DNA of 64,000 bases from positions 1,488,001 to 1,552,000 of the forward strand of contig NZ_VLLR01000001.1 in the NCBI RefSeq assembly GCF_007570935.1, read 5' to 3'. The notes beneath the pieces were generated by a model. That model made no database searches, was not told where the DNA came from, and was given only the letters and a program-made list of their open reading frames with translations. The DNA comes from Lactobacillus sp. LL6 (GTDB lineage Bacteria > Bacillota > Bacilli > Lactobacillales > Lactobacillaceae). The position numbers were made by a program, and so were the translations under genes. Positions 1-12,858 of the stretch are shown here, piece by piece (the first letter of the stretch is position 1; every line of letters begins with the position of its first letter).

Positions 1-778
1 AGTGAATTACCAAAACATTTTTTCCTTTAGCCACACCCGTGTACTCAGGATTAGGTTTAACATAATTTGCCTTTAAATATTTTTGAACCGAATTAATATC
101 AGAAACATTTGCTTTAGCCATCTGGGCACTTGTTTGTGCAGTTTTAAATCCATCATAAACGGCATACTCATTCATTCCTAAATACTTAACAATATAATTA
201 TTATCAAAGGTTCTAGTAAGAAGTCCTGAACGATCTTCTTGAGCCATCAAAAGATTAATTCCCATTAATGTTAAGGCTAAAGTTTCAATCATTAAATTAA
301 CTCGTAATTTTAATGGGCGAATATCAATACGAATAACTTTAAAAATTAATAATGCAATAATTATTGCAACATCCAAAAATGCTAAAAAATCACTGGCTTG
401 AGTAATTCCTGCAATACTTTTTCCTAAATTATCTGAAGTTGAGCCTGATGTTTTCATAATTGAAAAAGACAAAAAGTTCGAAAATTCACGATAATATAAA
501 ATATTTGCAAATAACCACAAACTAAGCAAAAAGTCGATAATCATCACTATCCAGTATGATTTTCGTCCTTTAAAAAATAGTCCTATTCCTAAAAGCAGCA
601 TCCCTGCTGGAATTGGATTTATTAATAATAAAAAATTTTGCATAGGACCTACTGCGCCTAAATTAAACTTATTTAAATAGACCCAATAAGTCTTTAACCA
701 AAATAAGGTCAAAACAATTATAAAAAAGCCCAGCTTAGTTTTAGTCAACCAGTTAAAAAAAGACTTTATACTTTTCAA
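1..778 (-). CDS. ltaS: Lipoteichoic acid synthase, N-terminal part (cut by window edge)
   Basis: Partial gene; the 3' end lies outside the window. The visible 259 residues hold five predicted membrane helices, then a linker ending in KGKNVLVIH, which matches the start of the extracellular sulfatase-fold domain of LtaS (that motif is normally followed by the metal-binding LES). LtaS polymerises glycerol phosphate from phosphatidylglycerol onto a glycolipid anchor on the outer membrane face. The start is a TTG at 776-778, chosen because an AAAGGAGG Shine-Dalgarno (787-794) lies just upstream and no ATG or GTG fits. It is the last visible gene of the glycolipid operon, which supports the call. 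The catalytic Thr cannot be seen here. Confidence 0.85.
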   Translation of the reverse strand, partial: MKSIKSFFNWLTKTKLGFFIIVLTLFWLKTYWVYLNKFNLGAVGPMQNFLLLINPIPAGMLLLGIGLFFKGRKSYWIVMIIDFLLSLWLFANILYYREFSNFLSFSIMKTSGSTSDNLGKSIAGITQASDFLAFLDVAIIIALLIFKVIRIDIRPLKLRVNLMIETLALTLMGINLLMAQEDRSGLLTRTFDNNYIVKYLGMNEYAVYDGFKTAQTSAQMAKANVSDINSVQKYLKANYVKPNPEYTGVAKGKNVLVIH

Positions 779-854
779 ACAGTGCTCCTCCTTTCGCTCA
801 TGCTAACCATATTACTACGTATTTCCAGTTAATAACTAGCTATTTTACTGAATG

Positions 855-1880
855 TTAATTATTTTGCTTGCTCTTTATTTTCTTAGGTTTAAAAATCCAG
901 CCAAAAATTCCTAATATCATCCCAAAGAAATAAGTCGCAAATCTCCATAAAAACATTCCCAAGACAAGTGCACCATGTGAAGAAACAAAAGTAGCAAAAA
1001 GTGTCTGAAAACTATATTCTGCCCCGCCGGAAGCTCCTGGAATTGGAATAATTGCCATAAACATAATAATCATAATATTAATTTGTGTAACTGCAAACCA
1101 GGAAGCATGTACATTAAGTGCCATTAATACTACATAAGGAATTGAATAAAAAATTAATAACTGACCCACAGTCAAAAATGTTGAAATTAATAACTTTTTC
1201 TTTTCTTTTTTTAGTTTTTGACTTTCAGCGTAAAATGTTTCAATTTTTTCCATTGTAGCTGCACGCCATTTTTCTACACGTTCTTTTTTAATAAACTTTG
1301 CGAGTAAATTCATCAAAAAATTAGTAGCATTCTTGGTCCAATTATATGCAAACATAATAGCTAATAAAAATAAAATTGAACTAACATGAATAATAAAGCC
1401 GATAACAATAAAAATTGCTAAAGCAGAAAATTTAGTTGCTACCATATGAAAACCAAAAATAATAGTTAATACATAGGCAAATAATACAACAACTTGATAA
1501 ATGATGAATTTCATTAATAAAAGCGATGTAGCTCTTCCGCCTTCAATTCCCATCTGAACCATTGCAGCAAGCTGAGATGGCTGTCCTCCTGTTGACATTG
1601 GAGTAATGGCATTAAATAAAGCTTGAATAATAGGTATTCTAAAAAATGACCATTTACTTCTTTTAGGTTCATTTTTTCTTTTAGCTAAAGTCGCTAAAAT
1701 TGCAGCTTCACAAACATAAGATAAAAGCATCAATACAAAAATCATACTAAAAGCAAACCAATTCATTCCCTGGGCAGCTTTTTGAATTTCATGAATTGGA
1801 GTAGTCTTTAAGTCTGTATAAAGTACAAAGGCGCTGATTGCCAAAACAATCAGTATGCCCCATAAGTGTTTTTTATTCAT
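855..1880 (-). CDS. Flippase-like membrane protein, LPG synthase TM-domain family (UPF0104)
   Basis: 341 residues with about eight hydrophobic helices and the conserved stretch PMSTGGQPSQ (about 95-104) plus PGASGGAEYSF near 280-290, typical of the MprF/AglD-type membrane-domain family (PF03706). It lacks any aminoacyl-transferase domain, so it is not a full MprF. Family members are thought to move lipid-linked molecules across the membrane. Its start codon overlaps the stop of the glycosyltransferase upstream (TAATG) and ltaS follows 76 bp later. From that context I infer a role in flipping or handling the glycolipid anchor of lipoteichoic acid; the substrate is not shown by the sequence. 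Confidence 0.75.
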   Translation of the reverse strand: MNKKHLWGILIVLAISAFVLYTDLKTTPIHEIQKAAQGMNWFAFSMIFVLMLLSYVCEAAILATLAKRKNEPKRSKWSFFRIPIIQALFNAITPMSTGGQPSQLAAMVQMGIEGGRATSLLLMKFIIYQVVVLFAYVLTIIFGFHMVATKFSALAIFIVIGFIIHVSSILFLLAIMFAYNWTKNATNFLMNLLAKFIKKERVEKWRAATMEKIETFYAESQKLKKEKKKLLISTFLTVGQLLIFYSIPYVVLMALNVHASWFAVTQINIMIIMFMAIIPIPGASGGAEYSFQTLFATFVSSHGALVLGMFLWRFATYFFGMILGIFGWIFKPKKIKSKQNN

Positions 1881-2923
1881 TAATGAATTTGTCCTAATTC
1901 CCTTCCAATATCATATTGTTGAGCATAAAAATCACTCCAAATTCTCGCTAAATTATCTTCAGAATATTGATCACTAGCTTTTAAAGATAATTCCTTATAT
2001 TGCTTCAAAATTTGTGGATTTTTAACAGCATTCTGAAGTTGTTTATTCATTTCTTCAAAATTATCACCTTTAAGATAATATCCATCAATAATAGCTTTAT
2101 ATAAGTCCAAATTTCTTAATAATACAGGAGTTCCGCAGCTAAAAGCTTCAAGAACCGACATAGGAAAAAGTTCATCATATGAAGGTAAAACAAATAAATT
2201 TGCAATATTCAAATAGTTTACCAAATCTTTTCGATCAACTATACCAGTAAACTTTAAATTCTTTGGTGGATTATCTACTAACTTTTTATAATGATCATAA
2301 CCATCTGTAATTTTTCCAAATGAGAAGCCACCAGCCCAAATAAATTGCACATCTGGATTAGCTAGTGCCATTTTAGCAAAATCATCTACACCTTTTCGTT
2401 CTTGAACTTGACCATCTCCAAAAACCACAAATTTATCAAGAGGAATACCTAATTTATTGCGAAAAGCATTTTTAGTAACTTGATTTTGAGGATAAAATTC
2501 AGTTTTTGAAACAAAGTTTGGAATATATTGAACTCTTTCTGGATCAATTCCATATTGAGCTAATTTATCAATAAAAATTGGATTAACTACTACAATTTTA
2601 TCCATTCGTTTATAAAAATCTATTACATAATTATAAAAAATCTTTTTAGCAGAACCTGGCAATTTGATTGATCCTTCTAGAGTATCAGGTAAGAAGTGAA
2701 CATAACCAATTTTTCTACCACGTGCTGGCGAAAAACTATTCAAGTAATAGGTTGGGTTAATTGTATGGTAATGCGTTAAATCGGATGTTCCATATTTATT
2801 GACGGTGACGTAGTATTCATCAACCATCTTTCTTCTTAATAAGCTCATCAATTCATTATAAGCCGAACCTACTCCTTGTCCTTTAACAGAATCAGCTTGA
2901 GAAAACATATTAATTCTAATCAT
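1880..2923 (-). CDS. GT4 glycosyltransferase, LafB/BgsA-like (second sugar of the glycolipid anchor)
   Basis: 347 residues, GT-B fold glycosyltransferase of family GT4. The C-terminal half carries the retaining GT4 signature YDELFPMSVLEAFSCGTPV with the E-x7-E pair. It overlaps the upstream glycosyltransferase by 8 bp and the downstream flippase-like gene by a TAATG junction, so translation is probably coupled. In lactobacilli, listeriae and enterococci an adjacent pair of GT4 enzymes makes the di- or triglycosyl-diacylglycerol that anchors lipoteichoic acid; this shorter enzyme fits the second step (LafB, BgsA or CpoA type). Which sugar is transferred cannot be read from sequence. Confidence 0.75.
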   Translation of the reverse strand: MIRINMFSQADSVKGQGVGSAYNELMSLLRRKMVDEYYVTVNKYGTSDLTHYHTINPTYYLNSFSPARGRKIGYVHFLPDTLEGSIKLPGSAKKIFYNYVIDFYKRMDKIVVVNPIFIDKLAQYGIDPERVQYIPNFVSKTEFYPQNQVTKNAFRNKLGIPLDKFVVFGDGQVQERKGVDDFAKMALANPDVQFIWAGGFSFGKITDGYDHYKKLVDNPPKNLKFTGIVDRKDLVNYLNIANLFVLPSYDELFPMSVLEAFSCGTPVLLRNLDLYKAIIDGYYLKGDNFEEMNKQLQNAVKNPQILKQYKELSLKASDQYSEDNLARIWSDFYAQQYDIGRELGQIH

Positions 2924-4085
2924 CTAAATCCTCTTTATTTTTCTTATAGTTTTCAATTACTTCCTGATAAAAATTGTACACTTCTTTACCAAAGTGTTTA
3001 GCAGAAATTTTATCCAATTTTGCTTCTAATATATCATGCGGAATTTTCTTCTTTCCCATATGTAAATATTCTAAAATTTCAGCTAACATTTCATCTTGAG
3101 TGTTAAAAGTTTGGCCCAGGAGCTTATTATCAAAAATATTTTCTGTATATTCAGTCTCATATACAATAGATGGGGTTCCGGATGCCATAGCTTCAATATA
3201 AGTTAAACCTTGTGTTTCTGTATCACTAGCAGAAACAAATAAATCCGCCATTCGATAATAATTACCTACATCTTCATGCTTAACAGGTCCTGTAAAGATT
3301 ACATATTTTTCTAATGTCAATCTTTCAACCTGCTCTTTTAAAACATCAACATCGGGTCCATCACCAGCAATTACTAATTTAACCTTTGGAAATTCTTCAA
3401 CCACTTGAGGCATTATATTAAGAATATGATTGATTTTCTTTTCTGCCGCAATTCTACTTAAAGTCAAAATAACTGGAGCATCTGTCTCTATTCCTAATTC
3501 ATTTCGCAGATTATTATTAATTTCACCATTCATTATTTCAATATCAACGCCAGTTGGAATAATTTTAATAGGAATTTTTACTCCATAGCGAATGAGTAAC
3601 TCTTTCACTCTTTCACTTGGGGCAATTACTCCATCCATATTTTTCAAATAACCCTTAGTAAACTGTTTTACATGATAAGGTTTTAACAAATGTCCATTAA
3701 GTACATAATGTAAATAATTTTCATACATAGTGTGATAAGTATGGATTACCGGAATCTTTAATTGATGAGCAACATATTTACCCATCATACCTAATGCAAA
3801 TTCTGTTTGAGTATGTACAATATCTAATTTCACTTCTTTAGCAACTTTCGCTGCTTCAAAAAAGCCTCGAAAAGCAATTCTACGATCAGTAAACGATACC
3901 CATGGAATACTACTAAACCGAAAAACATTTGGCTCAATAGTTTCTTTTTTTATATGAGGATCAGTTGTCGTAAATATGAATACATTGTGCCCCTGTTTTT
4001 CTAAGGCATCCTTCAACGTTTTTATAGACGTTGCAACACCGCTTAGTTGGGGGAAATATGTATCGGTGAAAATACCAATGTTCAT
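2916..4085 (-). CDS. GT4 glycosyltransferase, LafA/BgsB-like diacylglycerol glucosyltransferase
   Basis: 389 residues from the chosen start. N-terminal MNIGIFTDTYFPQLSGVATS is the classic beginning of the diacylglycerol alpha-glucosyltransferase family, and DTETQGLTYIEAMASG carries the GT4 E-x7-E motif. It should transfer glucose from UDP-glucose to diacylglycerol at the inner membrane face, the first step of the lipoteichoic-acid anchor. An in-frame ATG exists at 4109 but it lies inside the -10 box (4108-4113) of the only good promoter; the ATG at 4085 has GGAGG 8 bp upstream and is preferred. First gene of the four-gene operon. Confidence 0.8.
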   Translation of the reverse strand: MNIGIFTDTYFPQLSGVATSIKTLKDALEKQGHNVFIFTTTDPHIKKETIEPNVFRFSSIPWVSFTDRRIAFRGFFEAAKVAKEVKLDIVHTQTEFALGMMGKYVAHQLKIPVIHTYHTMYENYLHYVLNGHLLKPYHVKQFTKGYLKNMDGVIAPSERVKELLIRYGVKIPIKIIPTGVDIEIMNGEINNNLRNELGIETDAPVILTLSRIAAEKKINHILNIMPQVVEEFPKVKLVIAGDGPDVDVLKEQVERLTLEKYVIFTGPVKHEDVGNYYRMADLFVSASDTETQGLTYIEAMASGTPSIVYETEYTENIFDNKLLGQTFNTQDEMLAEILEYLHMGKKKIPHDILEAKLDKISAKHFGKEVYNFYQEVIENYKKNKEDLDD

Positions 4086-4107
4086 CAAAAATACCTCCAT
4101 AGTAACC

Positions 4108-4136
4108 ATTATAGAGATTCAAGAAAGCATTCGCAA
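4108..4136 (-). promoter_or_regulatory. Promoter of the glycolipid/ltaS operon
   Basis: -35 TTGCGA (4131-4136), 17-bp spacer, consensus -10 TATAAT (4108-4113). Transcription would begin near 4101, only about 16 bp before the ATG at 4085, giving a very short leader. Confidence 0.7.
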
Positions 4137-4179
4137 TTTTAAATAGCAAATATATATAAAAGTTATATAAAAACAAAAA

Positions 4180-4204
4180 AACAGCTCACTTCCGTGAACT
4201 GTTT
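4180..4204 (-). terminator. Rho-independent terminator of tRNA array 1
   Basis: Minus-strand hairpin AACAGTTCAC-GGAA-GTGAGCTGTT followed by a T run, immediately after tRNA-Leu(CAA). Confidence 0.85.
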
Positions 4205-4209
4205 GAAAA

Positions 4210-4294
4210 TAGCGGTGATCGGGGTCGAACCGATACGTCCGTAATGGACACCAGATTTTGAGTCTGGCGCGTCTGCCAATTCCGCCACACCGCC
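4210..4294 (-). tRNA. tRNA-Leu(CAA)
   Basis: 85 nt with long variable arm; anticodon stem CCAGA, loop CTCAAAA, anticodon CAA. First acceptor pair is G-U; discriminator A; CCA not encoded. Last tRNA of array 1. Confidence 0.95.
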
Positions 4295-4316
4295 ATAATA
4301 TTTTCTGATAGCTTAA

Positions 4317-4387
<71 letters not shown>

Positions 4388-4413
4388 ATGAGCTTTATAT
4401 TCTGTTAAATAGA

Positions 4414-4485
4414 TTGGGATAACTGGATTCGAACCAGTGCATGTTAGAGTCAAAGTCTAATGCCTTACCACTTGGCTATATCCCA
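4414..4485 (-). tRNA. tRNA-Gln(TTG)
   Basis: 72 nt; anticodon stem-loop TTAGA-CTTTGAC-TCTAA, anticodon TTG; acceptor TGGGATA/TATCCCA; discriminator A. Confidence 0.95.
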
Positions 4486-4492
4486 ATGCTAG

Positions 4493-4566
4493 GGCGGAAT
4501 ATGGGATTCGAACCCATGTATGCCGGATCCACAAACCGGTGTGTTAACCCCTTCACCAATTCCGCC
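4493..4566 (-). tRNA. tRNA-His(GTG)
   Basis: 74 nt including the extra G(-1) pairing with C73, a hallmark of tRNA-His; anticodon loop TTGTGGA. Confidence 0.95.
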
Positions 4567-4578
4567 GTGAAGTATAAA

Positions 4579-4649
4579 CAGGGATAGTAGGAATTGAACC
4601 CACATCAGCGGTTTTGGAGACCGATGTACTACCATTATACGATATCCCT
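4579..4649 (-). tRNA. tRNA-Trp(CCA)
   Basis: 71 nt; anticodon loop CTCCAAA; acceptor AGGGATA/TATCCCT; discriminator G. Confidence 0.95.
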
Positions 4650-4655
4650 ATTATA

Positions 4656-4737
4656 TGGAGGAGGGTGGATTCGAACCGCCGAACTCAGAGAGAGCGGTTT
4701 TACAGACCGCCGCGTTTAGCCACTTCGCTACTCCTCC
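4656..4737 (-). tRNA. tRNA-Tyr(GTA)
   Basis: 82 nt class II tRNA with long variable arm; anticodon loop CTGTAAA; acceptor GGAGGAG/CTCCTCC; discriminator A. Confidence 0.95.
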
Positions 4738-4745
4738 GTTATTGA

Positions 4746-4818
4746 TGGCGCGGGACGGAATCGAACCGCCGACACAAGGAGCTTCAATCCTTTGCTCTAC
4801 CAACTGAGCTACCGAGCC
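4746..4818 (-). tRNA. tRNA-Phe(GAA), copy 1
   Basis: 73 nt; anticodon stem-loop AAGGA-TTGAAGC-TCCTT, anticodon GAA with G at position 37. Acceptor GGCTCGG/CCGCGCC has a U4-C69 mismatch, also present in the second copy. Confidence 0.93.
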
Positions 4819-4824
4819 ATCTTA

Positions 4825-4898
4825 CGGTCCATATCGGATTTGAACCGATGATCTCCTCCGTGACAGGGAGGCGAGATAAACCACTGCTCCAATGGACC
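4825..4898 (-). tRNA. tRNA-Asp(GTC), copy 1
   Basis: 74 nt; anticodon stem-loop CCTCC-CTGTCAC-GGAGG; discriminator G. Confidence 0.95.
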
Positions 4899-4901
4899 AT
4901 A

Positions 4902-4975
<74 letters not shown>

Positions 4976-4981
4976 ATGTTA

Positions 4982-5070
4982 AGGAGGATGTGGGATTTGA
5001 ACCCACGCGCGAGCATAACCCGCCTGACGGTTTTCAAAACCGTTCCCTTAAGCCACTTGGGTAATCCTCC
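4982..5070 (-). tRNA. tRNA-Ser(TGA)
   Basis: 89 nt class II; anticodon stem-loop ACGGT-TTTGAAA-ACCGT; the base after the acceptor stem reads as U. Confidence 0.95.
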
Positions 5071-5108
5071 ATCGTGAAATAAAGTACCAACTTATATTTA
5101 ATTGGTAA

Positions 5109-5180
5109 TGACCCGTACGGGATTTGAACCCATGTTACGGCCGTGAAAGGGCCGTGTCTTAACCACTTGACCAACGGGTC
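5109..5180 (-). tRNA. tRNA-Glu(TTC), first gene of array 1
   Basis: 72 nt; anticodon loop CTTTCAC; acceptor GACCCGT/ACGGGTC. Lies about 35 bp downstream of the proximal promoter. Confidence 0.95.
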
Positions 5181-5213
5181 GTGTCATTCCTTACTGACGC
5201 AAGGCACTTAATT

Positions 5214-5242
5214 ATAATACCTAACTTTAAATCATTTGTCAA
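5214..5242 (-). promoter_or_regulatory. Proximal promoter of tRNA array 1
   Basis: -35 TTGACA (5237-5242), 17-bp spacer, -10 TATTAT (5214-5219), read on the minus strand. Confidence 0.85.
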
Positions 5243-5307
5243 CAACTTTTTTTATTTTTTTGATTTAAAGCTTTTTGTTAAGTGACCTGCGCCACAAGAC
5301 GTATTTA

Positions 5308-5336
5308 ATATTACACAATAATTTTGGTTTTGGCAA
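5308..5336 (-). promoter_or_regulatory. Distal promoter of tRNA array 1
   Basis: -35 TTGCCA (5331-5336), 17-bp spacer, -10 TAATAT (5308-5313). With the proximal promoter 94 bp downstream it makes a tandem pair like that of the rRNA operon. Confidence 0.6.
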
Positions 5337-5402
5337 GTAAAAATTGAAACTTTTTTTATTTTTATTCAAAAAAAGTTCTAAAGCCTTATAGCATCAACGT
5401 TT

Positions 5403-6110
5403 TCATAGGTTTCTTTTTTTAGCCTCCCATTCTTTATGACGCTTATATACCATATATCCATAAAGCCCATTTACAAGCGCTAGGAGCGCTGTAGCTATCA
5501 GTAAGGTGTATGACCCTATAAACTTTTGAAAAATGGCTGAAATAATCGCTCCTGTCGCAAATGCAATGACTAAGAGTGTATAATTGCGTGCAGGCTCTTT
5601 TTGATCTACATCTTTGTCAAAATAATATTCGCTCCATGCAATGACAGTTTTTTTCAAGTTTCCAGAAGTAAAACCATTACTATAACCTAATCCTTCAATT
5701 TTTTTAAAAGCTCCAGTTTGCATGGATAATCCAACAGCCAAAGCTGGAACCACATAATAATCTGGAACATTTTTAGGCAAGAAACTTACTACTGCACAAA
5801 CCACCATTATTGGAATCATTTCAAAAATTCTCCAATATCTACTTTGAGTATGTGAATGAATATATGTAACTATAGTTAATCCAAAAATAAAAGCTAAAAT
5901 TGTTGATAATCTATTGATCATACCCATTACATTTCCATTCGCTAAAGAGGCACTAAAGAAAATAATATTTCCAGTTTGTCCAGCAGCTAATGTATGTCCT
6001 CTTTGTATATAAGTATAGGCATCGATGAATCCTCCACAAAAAGTTAATGCACCTGCTATTTCTTTTGTTTGAGCAATACTTTTACTACGAATTAATTTTT
6101 CAAAAACCAT
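5403..6110 (-). CDS. DUF1275 (YoaK-like) membrane protein
   Basis: 235 residues with about six hydrophobic helices. The N-terminal pattern GGFIDAYTYIQRG and AAGQTGNIIFFSASLANG (roughly residues 30-60) is the signature of the YoaK/DUF1275 family, integral membrane proteins of unknown function. The start at 6110 has only a weak GGAT-type ribosome site, but no better start is seen. It lies alone between two tRNA arrays, right after the rRNA operon terminator (6143-6174), and no clear promoter was found; read-through from the rRNA operon may contribute to its expression. Confidence 0.8.
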   Translation of the reverse strand: MVFEKLIRSKSIAQTKEIAGALTFCGGFIDAYTYIQRGHTLAAGQTGNIIFFSASLANGNVMGMINRLSTILAFIFGLTIVTYIHSHTQSRYWRIFEMIPIMVVCAVVSFLPKNVPDYYVVPALAVGLSMQTGAFKKIEGLGYSNGFTSGNLKKTVIAWSEYYFDKDVDQKEPARNYTLLVIAFATGAIISAIFQKFIGSYTLLIATALLALVNGLYGYMVYKRHKEWEAKKRNL

Positions 6111-6142
6111 AATTTTATCCTATAAACTTTAACAAAACACAA

Positions 6143-6174
6143 AAACCACCCAATCATAAACGATTAGGTGGTTT
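6143..6174 (-). terminator. Terminator of rRNA operon and tRNA array 2
   Basis: Minus-strand hairpin with arms AAACCACCTAATCG and TGATTGGGTGGTTT (one G-T pair) and loop TTTA, followed by a short T run, directly after tRNA-Ser(GCT). Confidence 0.85.
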
Positions 6175-6181
6175 AACACTA

Positions 6182-6270
6182 CGGAGTAGGAGAGATTCGA
6201 ACCCTCGCGCCGGAAAACCCGACCTACACCCTTAGCAGGGGCGCCTCTTCAGCCACTTGAGTACTACTCC
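6182..6270 (-). tRNA. tRNA-Ser(GCT)
   Basis: 89 nt class II; anticodon stem-loop CGCCC-CTGCTAA-GGGTG; discriminator G. Last tRNA of array 2. Confidence 0.95.
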
Positions 6271-6273
6271 ATA

Positions 6274-6348
<75 letters not shown>

Positions 6349-6355
6349 AAAGAAA

Positions 6356-6426
6356 AGCGGGTAACGAGAATCGGACTCGCGACTAAAGCTTGGAAGGCTT
6401 TCGTTTTACCACTAAACTATACCCGC
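6356..6426 (-). tRNA. tRNA-Gly(TCC)
   Basis: 71 nt; anticodon stem-loop AAAGC-CTTCCAA-GCTTT; discriminator U. Confidence 0.95.
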
Positions 6427-6444
6427 AATATATACAAAAACGAA

Positions 6445-6517
6445 TGGCGCGGGACGGAATCGAACCGCCGACACAAGGAGCTTCAATCCTTTGCTCTACC
6501 AACTGAGCTACCGAGCC
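6445..6517 (-). tRNA. tRNA-Phe(GAA), copy 2
   Basis: Identical to 4746-4818, including the U4-C69 acceptor mismatch and G37. Confidence 0.93.
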
Positions 6518-6523
6518 ATCTTA

Positions 6524-6597
6524 CGGTCCATATCGGATTTGAACCGATGATCTCCTCCGTGACAGGGAGGCGAGATAAACCACTGCTCCAATGGACC
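6524..6597 (-). tRNA. tRNA-Asp(GTC), copy 2
   Basis: Identical to 4825-4898; anticodon GTC, discriminator G. Confidence 0.95.
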
Positions 6598-6600
6598 ATA

Positions 6601-6674
<74 letters not shown>

Positions 6675-6705
6675 ATTAAAAAATAATTAAAGTTTTTAGT
6701 CATTA

Positions 6706-6779
6706 TGGACCTTGTAGGACTCGAACCTACGACAGGACGGTTATGAGCCGTCTGCTCTAACCAACTGAGCTAAAGGTCC
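6706..6779 (-). tRNA. tRNA-Ile2(CAT), probable lysidine-modified isoleucine tRNA
   Basis: 74 nt; anticodon stem-loop GACGG-CTCATAA-CCGTC with a CAT anticodon. The body (GGACCTTTAGCTCAG start) resembles the Bacillus tRNA-Ile(CAU) that TilS converts to lysidine, and it sits directly after elongator tRNA-Met, as in Bacillus arrays. Elongator Met is the alternative, but the next gene fits Met better. Confidence 0.7.
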
Positions 6780-6791
6780 AAGCTTACAAAA

Positions 6792-6865
6792 TAGCGGCGG
6801 GGGGGATCGAACCCTCGACCTCCCGGGTATGAACCGGACGCTCTAGCCAGCTGAGCTACACCGCC
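6792..6865 (-). tRNA. tRNA-Met(CAT), elongator
   Basis: 74 nt; starts GGCGGTGTAGCTCAGCTGG as Bacillus elongator tRNA-Met; anticodon loop TTCATAC; G1-U72 pair. Confidence 0.85.
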
Positions 6866-6903
6866 AAAAACTGTAACCATTAGATGTATTTATAGATTAC
6901 TAA

Positions 6904-6977
6904 TCGGGAAGACAGGATTCGAACCTGCGACCCCCTGGTCCCAAACCAGGTGCTCTACCAAACTGAGCCACTTCCCG
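6904..6977 (-). tRNA. tRNA-Pro(TGG)
   Basis: 74 nt; anticodon stem-loop CCTGG-TTTGGGA-CCAGG; discriminator A. Confidence 0.95.
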
Positions 6978-6985
6978 TTAATAAA

Positions 6986-7059
6986 TGCGCCCAGAAGGAT
7001 TTGAACCTTCAACCTTCTGATTCGTAGTCAGACACTCTATCCAGTTGCGCTATGGGCGC
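6986..7059 (-). tRNA. tRNA-Arg(ACG)
   Basis: 74 nt; anticodon stem-loop TCTGA-CTACGAA-TCAGA. A34 is expected to be deaminated to inosine by TadA. Confidence 0.95.
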
Positions 7060-7068
7060 TTCATTAAA

Positions 7069-7154
7069 TGCCGAGGACCGGAGTCGAACCGGTACGGTTG
7101 AAACCAACCGCGGGATTTTAAGTCCCGTGCGTCTGCCAATTCCGCCACCCCGGC
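7069..7154 (-). tRNA. tRNA-Leu(TAA)
   Basis: 86 nt class II; anticodon stem-loop CGGGA-CTTAAAA-TCCCG. Confidence 0.95.
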
Positions 7155-7168
7155 ATATTTTAATGAAA

Positions 7169-7240
7169 AGCGGAAGACGGGATTCGAACCCGCGACCCCC
7201 ACCATGGCAAGGTGATGTTCTACCACTGAACTACTTCCGC
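7169..7240 (-). tRNA. tRNA-Gly(GCC)
   Basis: 72 nt; anticodon stem-loop TCACC-TTGCCAT-GGTGG; discriminator U. Confidence 0.95.
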
Positions 7241-7251
7241 AAAAATATAAA

Positions 7252-7324
7252 TGCCGATTATACGACTTGAACGTACGACCCCCTGTTTACAAGACAGATG
7301 CTCTACCAACTGAGCTAAATCGGC
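7252..7324 (-). tRNA. tRNA-Thr(TGT)
   Basis: 73 nt; anticodon loop CTTGTAA; acceptor GCCGATT/AATCGGC. Confidence 0.95.
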
Positions 7325-7350
7325 ATTAATGTCAACATGTGGTTGGCATA

Positions 7351-7432
7351 TACGGGTGGTGAGACTTGAACTCACACGTCCGAAAACACTAGAACCTAAA
7401 TCTAGCGCGTCTGCCAATTCCGCCACACCCGC
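7351..7432 (-). tRNA. tRNA-Leu(TAG)
   Basis: 82 nt class II; anticodon stem-loop CTAGA-TTTAGGT-TCTAG; G1-U72 pair. Confidence 0.95.
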
Positions 7433-7442
7433 ATTAGGGTCA

Positions 7443-7515
<73 letters not shown>

Positions 7516-7519
7516 GGAA

Positions 7520-7592
7520 TGGAGGATACAGGGCTCGAACCTGTGACCTCCTGCTTGTAAGGCAGATGCTCTCCCAGCTGAGCTAATCCTCC
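7520..7592 (-). tRNA. tRNA-Val(TAC), first tRNA after 5S
   Basis: 73 nt; anticodon loop CTTACAA; acceptor GGAGGAT/ATCCTCC. Only a few bp after the 5S rRNA. Confidence 0.95.
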
Positions 7593-7599
7593 ATTTGAG

Positions 7600-7714
<115 letters not shown>

Positions 7715-7785
7715 ACTCTTTTGTGAGCTTTTACACTCAAAACTGAATATGAAACCTTTCCGCAAAAACCGTTGCGAATCGCTTT

Positions 7786-10688
<2,903 letters not shown>

Positions 10689-10807
10689 CTTACTCAAGAT
10701 CTCTCTTCTCGGTCGCTCTTCGCAATCTGTTCAATGATTGTCTCGGTTTTTGCTTGGTTTCTTATTCAGTTTTCAATGTACTAGCTCCTGAATCCTCTAG
10801 GATTCAA

Positions 10808-10880
10808 TGGAGGCTAACGGGATCGAACCGATGACCTCCTGCGTGCAAAGCAGGTGCTCTCCCAGCTGAGCTAAGCCCCC
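10808..10880 (-). tRNA. tRNA-Ala(TGC), 16S-23S spacer
   Basis: 73 nt; anticodon stem-loop CCTGC-TTTGCAC-GCAGG; discriminator A. Confidence 0.95.
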
Positions 10881-10936
10881 AATATTCTTTTATTTTAGGC
10901 TGACATAACTTTAACTCTTTTTATTCATTATGTCAA

Positions 10937-11011
<75 letters not shown>

Positions 11012-11135
11012 GACTAACGCTTGTTATTCAAGTTTCTTTTGAGGTACTACCCTCAAAACTAAACAAAGTTTCTCTCGTGTGCTTCCGTTTGCTTTCTTGG
11101 CTTCTGTTAGTATCTCTACTCTCCACCATTCAGCT

Positions 11136-12707
<1,572 letters not shown>

Positions 12708-12858
12708 ATAAATAATCGTTTTTTTAAGATCTTTGTCTCAAAATTTATTGCTTGCGAATTGACTTCGCTCATTTGTTTGGGTTATTACACCCGCACACTT
12801 TGCGAAACTTTGTTCAGTTTTCAATGTACTACCTTCTGACTTAGAAGTCAGCTTTTAT

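Noticed and set aside
4086-4109. Longer start for the LafA-like glycosyltransferase
   Set aside because: The ATG at 4109 overlaps the -10 box, so the transcript would not include it; the ATG at 4085 has a good ribosome site.
3961-4176. Alternative ORF of 71 codons at the start of the LafA-like gene
   Set aside because: Shadow frame of a well-supported glycosyltransferase and its promoter.
5331-5402. AT-rich inverted segment AACTTTTTTT...AAAAAAAGTT downstream of the DUF1275 gene as terminator
   Set aside because: The stem has only A-T pairs apart from its last base pair and would be too weak; not listed.
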